A stretch of 9,626 nucleotides of DNA from an uncultured Lachnospiraceae bacterium (lineage in GTDB: Bacteria > Bacillota > Clostridia > Lachnospirales > Lachnospiraceae): assembly GCA_910585605.1 (NCBI GenBank), contig CAJUFL010000087.1:1-9626 (forward strand). The letters are read 5' to 3'. The notes under the pieces were generated by a model, which had not been told where the DNA came from, searched no databases, and saw only the letters and a program-made list of their open reading frames with translations. Below are positions 1 through 7,222 of the stretch, piece by piece (positions within the stretch are counted from its first letter, which is position 1; each line of letters starts with the position of its first letter). The translations under genes were made by a program, and so were the position numbers.

Positions 1-22
1 CATATACCTGTGTGTAATCCAT
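1..22 (-). CDS. Start of an unidentified next gene in the operon (partial)
   Basis: Eighteen bases after the esterase stop codon an ATG opens a frame reading MDYTQVY before the window ends. It is preceded by an AGGAGG Shine-Dalgarno sequence (complement of about 31-38) with a spacing of around 10 bases, slightly long but workable. The tight spacing suggests that it continues the same operon. Seven residues are too few to assign a function; in this context another esterase, glycosidase or sugar-phosphate enzyme would be expected, but that is only inference. Confidence 0.6.
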
Positions 23-39
23 CCTTGTTGTTCCTCCTC

Positions 40-1572
40 TCAGATTTGTTCACAAAAAGGTGCAAGTGGTAATCCTGCCCCATTATAAACATTTACTTTT
101 CCATAATTAAAATAACCATACCTGACATATACAGGAGACGCAGTTTTTTCATTCCAGACCGTAATCTGTTCGCCCTGAATCACTGCACTGGCAGGATACC
201 AGTTCTCACCGTTTTCCGATAATTCAAACCCTACAGGCATTCCCTCAATTTCAGCCTCCCGAATATCCTGTAGTCCATTATCCATACTCTTTATCCCTCC
301 ATAAGTATTAACAAAAGTAAGCGAGACCTTATTTCGTATGGGCTCTGCAAAGCGAAAAAACATAGGACTTCCCTCAATCGGCTCCTGATAAATTTTTTCC
401 AGTACCTGTAGTGCCAGTCTGGTTCCCGGTGTCTTTTTATCCGTAGGATGAATGTTGTCATACTCTCCCAAATCCAGCAGCACTGTCAGTACTGTATATG
501 GAACCAGATGATACACATATTCCTGTGCGAGCCTTAGTTTTGCCCATGTATAGTCCTCTTCTTCATTTTTTGCAATAAACATTGGAAGCTGGACAATCAC
601 AAAGGGCAGGGAGGAATCCTGCCAGTCCTTCCGAAACTGAGCGATCAGCTGCAAAAGCAGACTATCATAGTGTTTCGTCTTTGTAGTATCTTCCTCACCC
701 TGATAGTATAAAAAACCCCTAACAGTATAAGGATATACCCTGCTTATCATGGTAGTGTACAAACCACATGGACGATACAGGGATTTCCTTCCCATCGGAG
801 GCGGCCACGGATACTCGCCAGCCTTCTCGTTTATTTTTTCCATCTTAATTCCCGGATTTTCCTTTTTTAGCTTTTCAACCCTGCAATTATACGCATCCAG
901 ACGCTGATTGTACTGTTCCAACGCAGTCTCATACTCTGCTTCCGTCTGGCTGTTGATCACATTTTCATATTCTTCCAGATATGGCTTTCCCTCCGGAATA
1001 CTTCTCAAATTTTCTTCACTAAGCCAACAGGAAATAGAAGTACCTCCCTGATAGCAGTCTATAATCCCGATTGGAACTTTCAGCTGCTCATAAGTTTTTT
1101 TTGCAAAAAAATACGCAACTGCGGACATATCACGAAAATCTCCATCCCTGCACATATGCCAGCTTTGCGCCGATTCCTTTTCCAATACTTCATCATCAAG
1201 ATATGGTGTTTTGATCACGTTATAATAACGGATTTCCCTATAATCCGCTTCTGCCAGTTCTTCCCCGCCAAAATCAGCATTCTGAACTTCCAGTTCCATA
1301 TTTGACTGCCCGCCTGCAAACCATACCTCACCATATAAAATATTGGTAAACTCTACCACATCTGCATTGCCCGTAATTCTCATCACATATGGACCACCTG
1401 CCGGATGAGCCGGCAAAAATACACTCCATTTTCCTTCTGTCACCTCCGTGACAGCCTCTATATCATCTATTACAACCTGAACCTTTTCCTTTTCCTCTCC
1501 TGTTCCAAACACACATACTTCTTTGTCCCGCAAAAGAACCATATTATCAGAAAAAATACCAGCCGCTTTCAT
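40..1572 (-). CDS. SGNH/sialate O-acetylesterase-family carbohydrate esterase
   Basis: A 510-residue cytoplasmic esterase with no signal peptide. It has an N-terminal beta-sandwich-like region (about 1-75), then the SGNH block GGQSNM with nucleophile Ser90, the oxyanion-hole region YQGGTS (174-179), the YYQGEED block (289-295) and a catalytic DNIH motif with Asp372 and His375. An acidic/basic helical insert lies at about 195-250, as is common in this family, and a beta-rich tail at about 410-505. The family removes O-acetyl groups from sialic acids or plant polysaccharides. The neighbouring mannoside phosphorylases point to deacetylation of imported manno-oligosaccharides, which would unblock phosphorolysis; this substrate is inferred. 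The start is supported by AGGAGG five bases upstream. It is last in the visible operon except for the partial gene at the edge. Family confidence is high, substrate moderate. Confidence 0.88.
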   Translation of the reverse strand: MKAAGIFSDNMVLLRDKEVCVFGTGEEKEKVQVVIDDIEAVTEVTEGKWSVFLPAHPAGGPYVMRITGNADVVEFTNILYGEVWFAGGQSNMELEVQNADFGGEELAEADYREIRYYNVIKTPYLDDEVLEKESAQSWHMCRDGDFRDMSAVAYFFAKKTYEQLKVPIGIIDCYQGGTSISCWLSEENLRSIPEGKPYLEEYENVINSQTEAEYETALEQYNQRLDAYNCRVEKLKKENPGIKMEKINEKAGEYPWPPPMGRKSLYRPCGLYTTMISRVYPYTVRGFLYYQGEEDTTKTKHYDSLLLQLIAQFRKDWQDSSLPFVIVQLPMFIAKNEEEDYTWAKLRLAQEYVYHLVPYTVLTVLLDLGEYDNIHPTDKKTPGTRLALQVLEKIYQEPIEGSPMFFRFAEPIRNKVSLTFVNTYGGIKSMDNGLQDIREAEIEGMPVGFELSENGENWYPASAVIQGEQITVWNEKTASPVYVRYGYFNYGKVNVYNGAGLPLAPFCEQI

Positions 1573-1574
1573 CT

Positions 1575-1585
1575 TTACCTCCTTT
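1575..1585 (-). promoter_or_regulatory. Ribosome binding site of the esterase gene
   Basis: On the minus strand AAAGGAGG is followed by TAAAG and then the ATG at 1572. This strong site fixes the start and lies at the downstream edge of the structured element. Confidence 0.8.
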
Positions 1586-1680
1586 TGTCATATTCCAAAG
1601 TCCTGCTCCCATTGACGTCCGGTCAAACCGCCCGGCAGCCCATATCAAAAAACGGAGAGTGGCGAACAGGACCTTCGAAA
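1576..1680 (-). other. Structured intergenic element in front of the esterase gene
   Basis: The 149-base gap between the second GH130 gene and the esterase contains a GC-rich core (1623-1640) in otherwise AT-rich DNA. On the leftward transcript, 1675-1664 can pair with 1608-1597 in a 12-bp stem (two G-U pairs). The enclosed region carries smaller inverted repeats: TTGAC/GTCAA at 1612-1626, and CGGT/ACCG around TTG inside 1619-1629. A six-codon frame, MGCRAV followed by TGA (1643-1623), lies inside. The far end merges into the esterase Shine-Dalgarno. No U-tract follows the stem, so it is not a standard terminator. It may be a regulatory leader, a processing site or a dispersed repeat. Confidence 0.5.
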
Positions 1681-1706
1681 TACAACCACACACATTTATA
1701 AAGGGG

Positions 1707-1722
1707 GATATCCTAAGATATC
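1707..1722 (-). repeat. Short inverted repeat at the end of the second GH130 gene
   Basis: GATATC at 1707-1712 and GATATC at 1717-1722 flank a four-base spacer, giving a 6-bp stem that overlaps the first base of the stop codon region. On the leftward transcript it is followed by CCCCCTTTATAA, which is not a convincing U-tract. It is at best a weak terminator or pause site, so read-through into the esterase gene is expected. Confidence 0.35.
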
Positions 1723-2897
1723 TATTCTAAAGAATCCAGAAATTCCAGATTCTTTTTGATAAGTTCACAGCGCTGCTGTACACAAAGCACAGAACGCATT
1801 GGATCTTCAGGTGTATGGAATACATAATCCACCAGTCTGTCTATAGTTGTTGTGGCAACATGCAGTCTGGTATCTGATGAAGCATAATAAATAAATACTT
1901 CATTATTCTCGTTTACTACTGCACCATTGGTAAATACCACATTGCTTACATCACCGATCCGTTCCTCACCTAACGGAGCAATCAGGAATCCCGATGGCTC
2001 TGCAATCACTTTGGACGGCTCCTTTAAATCTGTTGCAAACGCATATATAACATAACGCAGACCTGCTGCCGTATTCCTCACTCCATGGGCAATATGAATG
2101 AATCCCTTATCTGTCTTAATGGGAACAGCACCAGCACCGTTTTTTGCTTCCGTTATCGTATGATACTTTCTTTTACTTGTAATTATTTCTTCATCAATGA
2201 CAGGATTCATAATATCATCGCACAATCCAAATCCCACACCACCGCCGGAACCGGTATCAATAAAATCATCCATGGGACGGGTATAAAATGCATACTTTCC
2301 GTCCACAAACTCAGGATGCAGTACCACATTTCTCTGCTGTGGGGAACGAAGGGTTTTCAGGTTGGGAAGTCTCTCCCAATTCACCATATCTTTTGTTCTC
2401 ACAATTCCCGCTGCCGCTATAGCCGCAGATAAATCCCCGCTTTTTGTATCCTTGCTCTCAGAACAGAATATACCGTAAATATAACCATCCTCGTGCTTAG
2501 TCAGCCGCATATCATATACATTTGTTTCCTCTGCACAGGTGTCCTCCAACAAAATCGGATAATCCATAAACCGGAATCCATCTACACCGTTATCACTTAC
2601 GGCAACACCAAAAAAGGATTTTCTGTCATTTCCTTCAATCCTTGCCACCAGATAATATTTTCCATCCAGATAAACAGCACCTGCATTAAACACGGCATTT
2701 ACACCAAGACGTTCCATAAAATACGGGTTGGTTTCAGGATTTAAATCATATTTCCACGTAAGCGGAATATGATCTCTTGTTAGCACCGGATATTCGTACC
2801 TGTCATAAATTCCGTTATAAAAATCCGTTTTTTTATTTTTTCTGTCTATGATTTCCTCATAACGGGATAACTGTCTTTTATAATCCTCTTTAAACAT
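1722..2897 (-). CDS. GH130 4-O-beta-D-mannosyl-D-glucose phosphorylase
   Basis: 391 residues, the usual length for the GH130 subfamily 1 enzyme that converts mannosyl-beta-1,4-glucose plus phosphate into mannose 1-phosphate and glucose. From memory it aligns along its whole length with the Bacteroides fragilis enzyme, sharing blocks such as NAGAVYLDGKY (71-81), NVYDMRLT (126-133), QQRNVVLHPEFVDGKY (187-202), FIDTGSGGG (212-220) and YYASSDTRLHVAT (337-349). Asp129 in VYDMR is the expected general acid. Arg167, Arg189 and His246 sit in conserved stretches likely to bind phosphate. No signal peptide, so cytoplasmic. The ATG overlaps the end of the epimerase gene by 8 bases and has AGGAGG seven bases upstream, inside that gene, which suggests translational coupling. 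The pairing makes sense because the epimerase makes its substrate. Confidence 0.93.
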   Translation of the reverse strand: MFKEDYKRQLSRYEEIIDRKNKKTDFYNGIYDRYEYPVLTRDHIPLTWKYDLNPETNPYFMERLGVNAVFNAGAVYLDGKYYLVARIEGNDRKSFFGVAVSDNGVDGFRFMDYPILLEDTCAEETNVYDMRLTKHEDGYIYGIFCSESKDTKSGDLSAAIAAAGIVRTKDMVNWERLPNLKTLRSPQQRNVVLHPEFVDGKYAFYTRPMDDFIDTGSGGGVGFGLCDDIMNPVIDEEIITSKRKYHTITEAKNGAGAVPIKTDKGFIHIAHGVRNTAAGLRYVIYAFATDLKEPSKVIAEPSGFLIAPLGEERIGDVSNVVFTNGAVVNENNEVFIYYASSDTRLHVATTTIDRLVDYVFHTPEDPMRSVLCVQQRCELIKKNLEFLDSLE

Positions 2898-4062
2898 CTG
2901 CTTTCCTCCTCAACAATTCAAAACACATTCTGCCGGAATGATATGGGCACTTCCATGGTTCCACAATGGGTTTTGGATTTGTCGGATTCCCATTTCCGTC
3001 TACCTCCCAGAACCATTCGGAGCCTTCTCTTTTATCAATGATATGGTTCTTTATATATTCCCACAGAGCCCGGACTGTCTTAATATACTCAATTTTTTCC
3101 GGGTTCTTCTGATATCCGTTATAAAATCCTACCATAGCCTCAGCCTGTACCCACCATACTCTGGTTTCATCTACCACACCATTACAGCTTTCCACCGGCA
3201 AAGAACAGCCGTCAAAAGCTTCTTTATATACCTGGGCAGTCAGCCTTGCCGTTATCTTTTCCAATTTATCTGTATACTGTTTATCTCCTAAAACCTCTAA
3301 TCCTCTGTCAATCAGCCATGCCGTCTCAATGTCATGTCCATAAGAGTACACATCTGCCAGAGAATGATAGGCATCATCAAAAAATACTTCCAGTCTCCCA
3401 AATTCCGCATTGTACATCTTATCTGCAAATACATCCAAAATGAAACGCATACTGTCTGCCACCTGCTCCCTGCCACTGACACGGTAAAGTTCTGTATAAG
3501 CCTCAAATACATGGAGCAGTGTATTCATGGTTCTTGCAGCATCAACGCCATTTTCAGAAAGTTTTTCATTCGATACCGGTCGAAAATCTTTTGTAAATGC
3601 TTCCAGATATCCTATTTTATCCCTGCACCGGCTCTCAATCAGATGGTACAAACTTAGAGCAAGCTCCATAGCCTCCTCATTTTTTACTGCATCATAATAT
3701 GATGACAGTGCATATATGGCAAATGCCTGATTATAGGTATGTTTGGTACTGTCACATACCGTTCCGTCATAATTCAGTGACCAAAACACACCTTCATTTT
3801 CTTTATCCAAACAGGACTTCACTAAGAATGCATAAGCATGATCTGCATATCTCAAATAAGACTCATCTCCAAAGGTAAGGTATGCATTGGCAAAAAACCA
3901 CAGTATTCGGCTGTTTAAAATACATCCTTTCTCTGCTGTCTTATCCAGCTTCAGATCATAATCCAGCAATCCATAATAGCCCTCGTTATTTTCATCTATC
4001 AACTTTTCCCAAAAGGGAATTACATGATTCAAAAATTCTTTTTTTACTTCATTAACTACCAC
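2890..4062 (-). CDS. Cellobiose 2-epimerase (AGE family), probable mannobiose 2-epimerase
   Basis: A 390-residue (alpha/alpha)6-barrel enzyme that interconverts glucose and mannose at the reducing end of beta-1,4-disaccharides, here probably mannobiose to mannosyl-glucose. It aligns from memory end to end with the 389-residue Ruminococcus albus enzyme. Arg52, His243, Glu246, the Trp303-Trp304 pair and His375 match that enzyme's active-site residues; other shared blocks are YSYGHDIE (239-246), TRVWWVQAEA (300-309) and PWKCPYHSGRMC (369-380). The start chosen is a GTG, five bases after AAGGAGG (4074-4068); it matches the family's N-terminus exactly. The frame stays open upstream to a TTG at 4239, but that extension has no Shine-Dalgarno, runs through a hairpin and a C7-T6 tract, and resembles nothing in the family. 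The gene ends inside the next GH130 gene. No signal peptide: cytoplasmic. Confidence 0.92.
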   Translation of the reverse strand: MVVNEVKKEFLNHVIPFWEKLIDENNEGYYGLLDYDLKLDKTAEKGCILNSRILWFFANAYLTFGDESYLRYADHAYAFLVKSCLDKENEGVFWSLNYDGTVCDSTKHTYNQAFAIYALSSYYDAVKNEEAMELALSLYHLIESRCRDKIGYLEAFTKDFRPVSNEKLSENGVDAARTMNTLLHVFEAYTELYRVSGREQVADSMRFILDVFADKMYNAEFGRLEVFFDDAYHSLADVYSYGHDIETAWLIDRGLEVLGDKQYTDKLEKITARLTAQVYKEAFDGCSLPVESCNGVVDETRVWWVQAEAMVGFYNGYQKNPEKIEYIKTVRALWEYIKNHIIDKREGSEWFWEVDGNGNPTNPKPIVEPWKCPYHSGRMCFELLRRKADV

Positions 4063-4067
4063 AGTAA

Positions 4068-4074
4068 CCTCCTT
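4068..4074 (-). promoter_or_regulatory. Ribosome binding site that decides the epimerase start
   Basis: The minus strand reads AAGGAGG-TTACT-GTG. The match and the spacing are optimal and select the GTG at 4062. The ATG at 4086 and the TTG at 4239 in the same frame have no comparable site. Confidence 0.85.
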
Positions 4075-4146
4075 ATCCTCCAACATAAAGAATGGTCTGC
4101 ATTCCCACTGTGGATTTCCAAATCCCAAACTCTTTTCATTAATTTT

Positions 4147-4202
4147 GAAGGGAGATACTGCCCAAAAAAGGGGGGGAGATTCAGGCAGTATCAACTCCCT
4201 TC
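4147..4202 (-). repeat. Strong inverted repeat (16-bp stem) between the first GH130 gene and the epimerase gene
   Basis: On the leftward transcript GAAGGGA (4202-4196) pairs with 4153-4147 and GATACTGCC (4192-4184) pairs with 4162-4154. The two perfect stems of 7 and 9 bp are separated by a three-base bulge (4195-4193). The 21-base loop contains CCCCCCC-TTTTTT. An A-run, not a U-run, follows the stem, so it is not a classical terminator. The 180-base spacer (4063-4242) holds no credible gene. Confidence 0.75.
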
Positions 4203-4203
4203 C

Positions 4204-4223
4204 ATAACAGAAATTTCTGTTAT
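4204..4223. repeat. 20-bp perfect palindrome after the first GH130 gene
   Basis: ATAACAGA-AATT-TCTGTTAT reads identically on both strands. It starts 19 bases downstream of the first GH130 stop codon and directly abuts the larger hairpin at 4147-4202. It could form an RNA stem-loop protecting the upstream message, or be a symmetric protein-binding site. There is no U-tract. Confidence 0.7.
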
Positions 4224-4242
4224 TCCTATATTTATTCAAAAA

Positions 4243-5268
4243 TCAGCGAATTCCTATTTCACTGTCCTGTTCACTCAAAACACTGTGAGCTTTAATATAC
4301 TCTACAATCTCATCCAGCTTCGTAAACGCCAGACCAACATAGCTGTCAGCTGCACCATAATAAATTGCAATTCTTCCAGTATCTGCATCCTGAAGTGTAG
4401 CACACGGAAAACATACATTTGGAACAAAACCTCTTTCCTCATACCACTCTTCAGGTGTCAGTAAATAGTTCTCGCATCTGTATTTTACAATAGAGGGGTT
4501 ATCTATATCCAAAATAGCTCCACCTATACTATAAACAAAACCGTTACAGGTTCCGCTTACCCCATGATAGAATAAAAGCCATCCCTCTGAAGTCTCAATC
4601 GGTGCCGCACCACCTCCGATTTTTACGGATTCCCACCATTCAGAACCTTTACCCATAACGTGTCTGTGTCTGCCCCAATAGACCATATCCGGACTTTCAC
4701 TTAAGAAGACATCCCCAAACGGTGTATGTCCGCTGTCGCTCGGTCTCGAAAGTAACATGAACTTGTCATTTATTTTCCTTGGAAACAGCACTGCATTCCG
4801 GTTAAATGGGATAAACGGATTTTCTATTCTGACAAACGTCTTAAAATCGGTAGTTTTTGCCATGCCGATTGCCGCTCCGTAAAAATCAGTACACCACATG
4901 ATATAATAAATATCTTCTACCTTTACCAGCCTTGGATCATAAGCATATTTGGGCATAAAATCGTTCCCGTTCTCATCTACAAAATGTATTTTCTCTTCAT
5001 CATACTGCCAATGAATTCCGTCCTGACTGTGTCCAAGATAGATATAGGGAATTCCATTCACCTGTTCCCCACGGAAGACACCGATAAATTCCCCATTATA
5101 GGGCATAACTGCCGAATTAAATATTCTGGCAACATTTTTCAACGGATTTCTTCCAATAATCGGATTTTCTGTATATCTCCAAATCGGAGCATCGCCGATT
5201 TTCTCCGGTTTATCCTGCCACGGAATATTTGGAAGCGCACTTCCTCCAATAAACTTTACTTTTGACAT
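4243..5268 (-). CDS. GH130 beta-1,4-mannooligosaccharide phosphorylase
   Basis: 341 residues, resembling GH130 subfamily 2 enzymes such as Ruminococcus albus RaMP2, which remove one mannose at a time from the non-reducing end of beta-1,4-manno-oligosaccharides with phosphate, releasing mannose 1-phosphate. Asp111 in YAYDPRLV is the expected general acid. Arg157 and Arg164 (FNRNAVLFPRKI), the SRPSDSGHTPFGDVF stretch (174-188), KIGGGAAPIE (216-225), the YHGV motif with His235, and IYYGAADSYVGLA (302-314) are typical family blocks. It is clearly shorter than and different from the second GH130 in this operon. No signal peptide, so cytoplasmic. The start follows TAGGAGA, which overlaps the upstream permease stop codon; the gap is nine bases. 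The split of roles between the two GH130s follows subfamily likeness and is not tested here. Confidence 0.92.
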   Translation of the reverse strand: MSKVKFIGGSALPNIPWQDKPEKIGDAPIWRYTENPIIGRNPLKNVARIFNSAVMPYNGEFIGVFRGEQVNGIPYIYLGHSQDGIHWQYDEEKIHFVDENGNDFMPKYAYDPRLVKVEDIYYIMWCTDFYGAAIGMAKTTDFKTFVRIENPFIPFNRNAVLFPRKINDKFMLLSRPSDSGHTPFGDVFLSESPDMVYWGRHRHVMGKGSEWWESVKIGGGAAPIETSEGWLLFYHGVSGTCNGFVYSIGGAILDIDNPSIVKYRCENYLLTPEEWYEERGFVPNVCFPCATLQDADTGRIAIYYGAADSYVGLAFTKLDEIVEYIKAHSVLSEQDSEIGIR

Positions 5269-5277
5269 AAGATTCTC

Positions 5278-6189
5278 CTATTCTTTCACAGAGCCCTGCG
5301 TCATACCTGCATAAATCTGCTTTTGCAGCAACAGGAAGATGATCAGGGTCGGCAGAAGGGTAATAACAATTCCTGCACAGATAATCTCCCACTGCGAACC
5401 GTAGGGACCTGTAAATTTATATAATGCTGTAGAAATAACCGCTAAATCTGAGCTTGGCATATACAAATATGGTGTATAAAATTCATTGTAAAAGCCTACA
5501 CCCTTGATAATGATTACTGTTACGATTGCTGGCTTTAACAATGGTAAGATAATCTTTCGATACACCTTGAAATACGAAGCCCCATCCATGATTGCCGACT
5601 CATCCAGGGAATACGATATATTCTCCAGAAACTGTAAAAAGATATAGATGGAAATAATATCCGTACCTGCAAACAGAAGAATCGTAGACCAGCGGGTATT
5701 AAATAAGCCCATTTTATTTATAATCTGGAACACACTCATCTGCATGGTGATACTCGGAATCAGGGATGCAACCAAAAACAGATTACTGATCATTCCTCTT
5801 CCGGGAAACTTAAACCGGTTGATAATATATGCCGTCATCGTTCCGGTCAATACTGTCGCAATAATAGATGCAAACAGGATTATTACCGTATTGAAAAAGC
5901 CAAGAGACATTTTTCCATCCACAAATGCCCGGACATAGTTATCAAAATTCAGATTTTTCGGAAGTTCGAATACTCCAGTAGTCAGAAATTCTTCATGCCC
6001 CTTGAAGGAACCCAAAAATACCACTACCAAAGGAAGCAGAATGACTGCCGCAGTAAAAATCAGCACTGCATATTTTAACAAGGTGAGCGGAAGCTTCTTT
6101 AATCTGACTTTTTTCTTTCTTGCCTTTCTTTCTGCCTTTTCAGCCATATGGTCATTATACTGCTTCTGCAATTTGACTTTATTTGCCAT
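5278..6189 (-). CDS. ABC sugar transporter permease, MalG/UgpE type
   Basis: A 303-residue inner-membrane permease, the second of the pair forming the translocation channel of a carbohydrate importer (CUT1 family). A lysine/arginine-rich cytoplasmic N-terminus (about 1-34) precedes six predicted membrane segments, the first at about 36-60. The EAA loop that docks the ATPase appears as ESAIMDGA near 197-204, followed by LP at 215-216. The start is the ATG at 6189 with GAGGG six bases upstream. An open frame extends in frame to 6237, but that would overlap the first permease by 59 bases and lacks a good ribosome site. With the chosen start the overlap is 11 bases. No ATPase gene lies nearby, so a shared MsmK/UgpC-type ATPase elsewhere is likely. 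The substrate, probably beta-manno-oligosaccharides, is inferred from the neighbours. Confidence 0.92.
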   Translation of the reverse strand: MANKVKLQKQYNDHMAEKAERKARKKKVRLKKLPLTLLKYAVLIFTAAVILLPLVVVFLGSFKGHEEFLTTGVFELPKNLNFDNYVRAFVDGKMSLGFFNTVIILFASIIATVLTGTMTAYIINRFKFPGRGMISNLFLVASLIPSITMQMSVFQIINKMGLFNTRWSTILLFAGTDIISIYIFLQFLENISYSLDESAIMDGASYFKVYRKIILPLLKPAIVTVIIIKGVGFYNEFYTPYLYMPSSDLAVISTALYKFTGPYGSQWEIICAGIVITLLPTLIIFLLLQKQIYAGMTQGSVKE

Positions 6190-7117
6190 AATCATCCCTC
6201 TTTCCTTCAATAAAATGCTTCTGAATAAAGGTAACAATCATTATGAAGATCAGTAAGACAACACCCATGGCAGATGCCAGACCAATCTTCCGGCTTCCAA
6301 ACGCTGTATTTAATGTCTGTATGACAAAGGTTGAGGAACCATTATTACCACCTGTCATAATATATGGAATTTCAAATACGCTGATAGCACCTTTTACTGC
6401 CAGAATCAGGTTTAAGCTTACTACTGTTTTGATATTCGGTAAGATAATGTACATAAACTGCTGCCATGTATTTGCCCCATCAAGACTTGCCGCCTCTAAC
6501 AGTTCACCACTTACTGACTGAATCGCACCGTTAAACATGACCATATTCTGTCCCATGTACCGCCAAAGCGAAACAAATACCAGTGAAAAATTGATGATGG
6601 CTGCATTTCCCAGCCATAAAGGCAGCTGTTCAGGGTCGGCACCAAGAGCTGTCAAAATTGTATCCAGTGTTCCACCGCCCTTGTAGAAATACAGAAAAAC
6701 CATACCAACCGCAACACCATTAATCAAGCTTGGGAAAAAAATAACACCTTTAAAAAAGTTTCCTCCCTTTATCTTGGCATTTAAAACGGTGGCAAAAAAC
6801 AGTGCCAGTGCAATCTGTATGAGAGATCCAACAAAATAATAAATACTATTCTTTAATACTTTCAGATACTCTGGTCTTGTAAAAACCTCCAAATAATTAT
6901 CAAGCCCTACCCATGATTTCTTTGTACTAAATCCATCCCATTTCATAAAGCTATACTTCACCATATCCACAAACGGCAGATAAGTAAATGCAATCAGAAG
7001 GAACATAGGCACAATTAAAAATGAGATTACAATAATCCATTTCTGGGTTTTTCTTCTTGTCAGAAATTCTTTCAAGACAGAGGGCTTCTTTACTTTCTTT
7101 TCTTCTTCATTTTCCAC
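6179..7117 (-). CDS. ABC sugar transporter permease, MalF/UgpA type
   Basis: A 312-residue inner-membrane permease of the CUT1 family. It has a charged cytoplasmic N-terminus (1-26) and about six membrane segments (near 27-50, 91-113, 121-146, 172-195, 230-252 and 279-303). The EAA motif EAASLDGA (208-215) ends in ILP (225-227). The motif GLDNY (71-75) in the first periplasmic loop is typical of this family. The start is a GTG at 7117: the minus strand shows AGGAGG seven bases before it, and the nearby ATG is out of frame. It partners the permease that follows, with an 11-base overlap suggesting equal production of the two. The binding protein gene lies 105 bases upstream. Confidence 0.93.
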   Translation of the reverse strand: MENEEEKKVKKPSVLKEFLTRRKTQKWIIVISFLIVPMFLLIAFTYLPFVDMVKYSFMKWDGFSTKKSWVGLDNYLEVFTRPEYLKVLKNSIYYFVGSLIQIALALFFATVLNAKIKGGNFFKGVIFFPSLINGVAVGMVFLYFYKGGGTLDTILTALGADPEQLPLWLGNAAIINFSLVFVSLWRYMGQNMVMFNGAIQSVSGELLEAASLDGANTWQQFMYIILPNIKTVVSLNLILAVKGAISVFEIPYIMTGGNNGSSTFVIQTLNTAFGSRKIGLASAMGVVLLIFIMIVTFIQKHFIEGKRDDYGK

Positions 7118-7162
7118 TGCAACTCCTCCTTTTACCCATATTCAGACCACTGTTAAGATAGA

Positions 7163-7200
7163 GGGCTCCCGATTTATAATTCATGATAAACCTGAAGCCC
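7163..7200 (-). repeat. Two-part hairpin between binding-protein and permease genes
   Basis: On the leftward transcript the outer arms GGGCTT (7200-7195) and GAGCCC (7168-7163) pair. Inside them GGTTTAT (7192-7186) pairs with ATAAATC (7177-7171) around an 8-base loop. No U-tract follows (CCCTCTATCTTAAC), so it is not a full terminator. Hairpins at this junction are a known way to give the binding protein more mRNA than the permeases, by protecting the upstream message or by partial attenuation; that role is inferred. The rest of the 7118-7222 gap holds only the permease ribosome site. Confidence 0.6.
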
Positions 7201-7222
7201 CTTTCAAAACAGATTTGCTTAA

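Noticed and set aside
1405..1701. Rightward 98-codon open frame spanning the esterase start and intergenic gap
   Set aside because: It lies antisense to the esterase N-terminus and the structured element, has no ribosome site, and its sequence is not protein-like; it is a shadow frame.
4163..4183. Rho-independent terminator from the C7-T6 tract
   Set aside because: The T-run is in the loop of the main stem, not after it; only a weak 5-bp alternative stem precedes it.
4063..4239. Coding extension or small protein upstream of the epimerase
   Set aside because: It begins with TTG without a ribosome site, runs through a hairpin and homopolymers, and has no likeness to the family N-terminus.
6190..6237. 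Longer N-terminus for the second permease
   Set aside because: It would overlap the first permease by 59 bases and lacks a Shine-Dalgarno, while the ATG at 6189 has GAGGG at good spacing.
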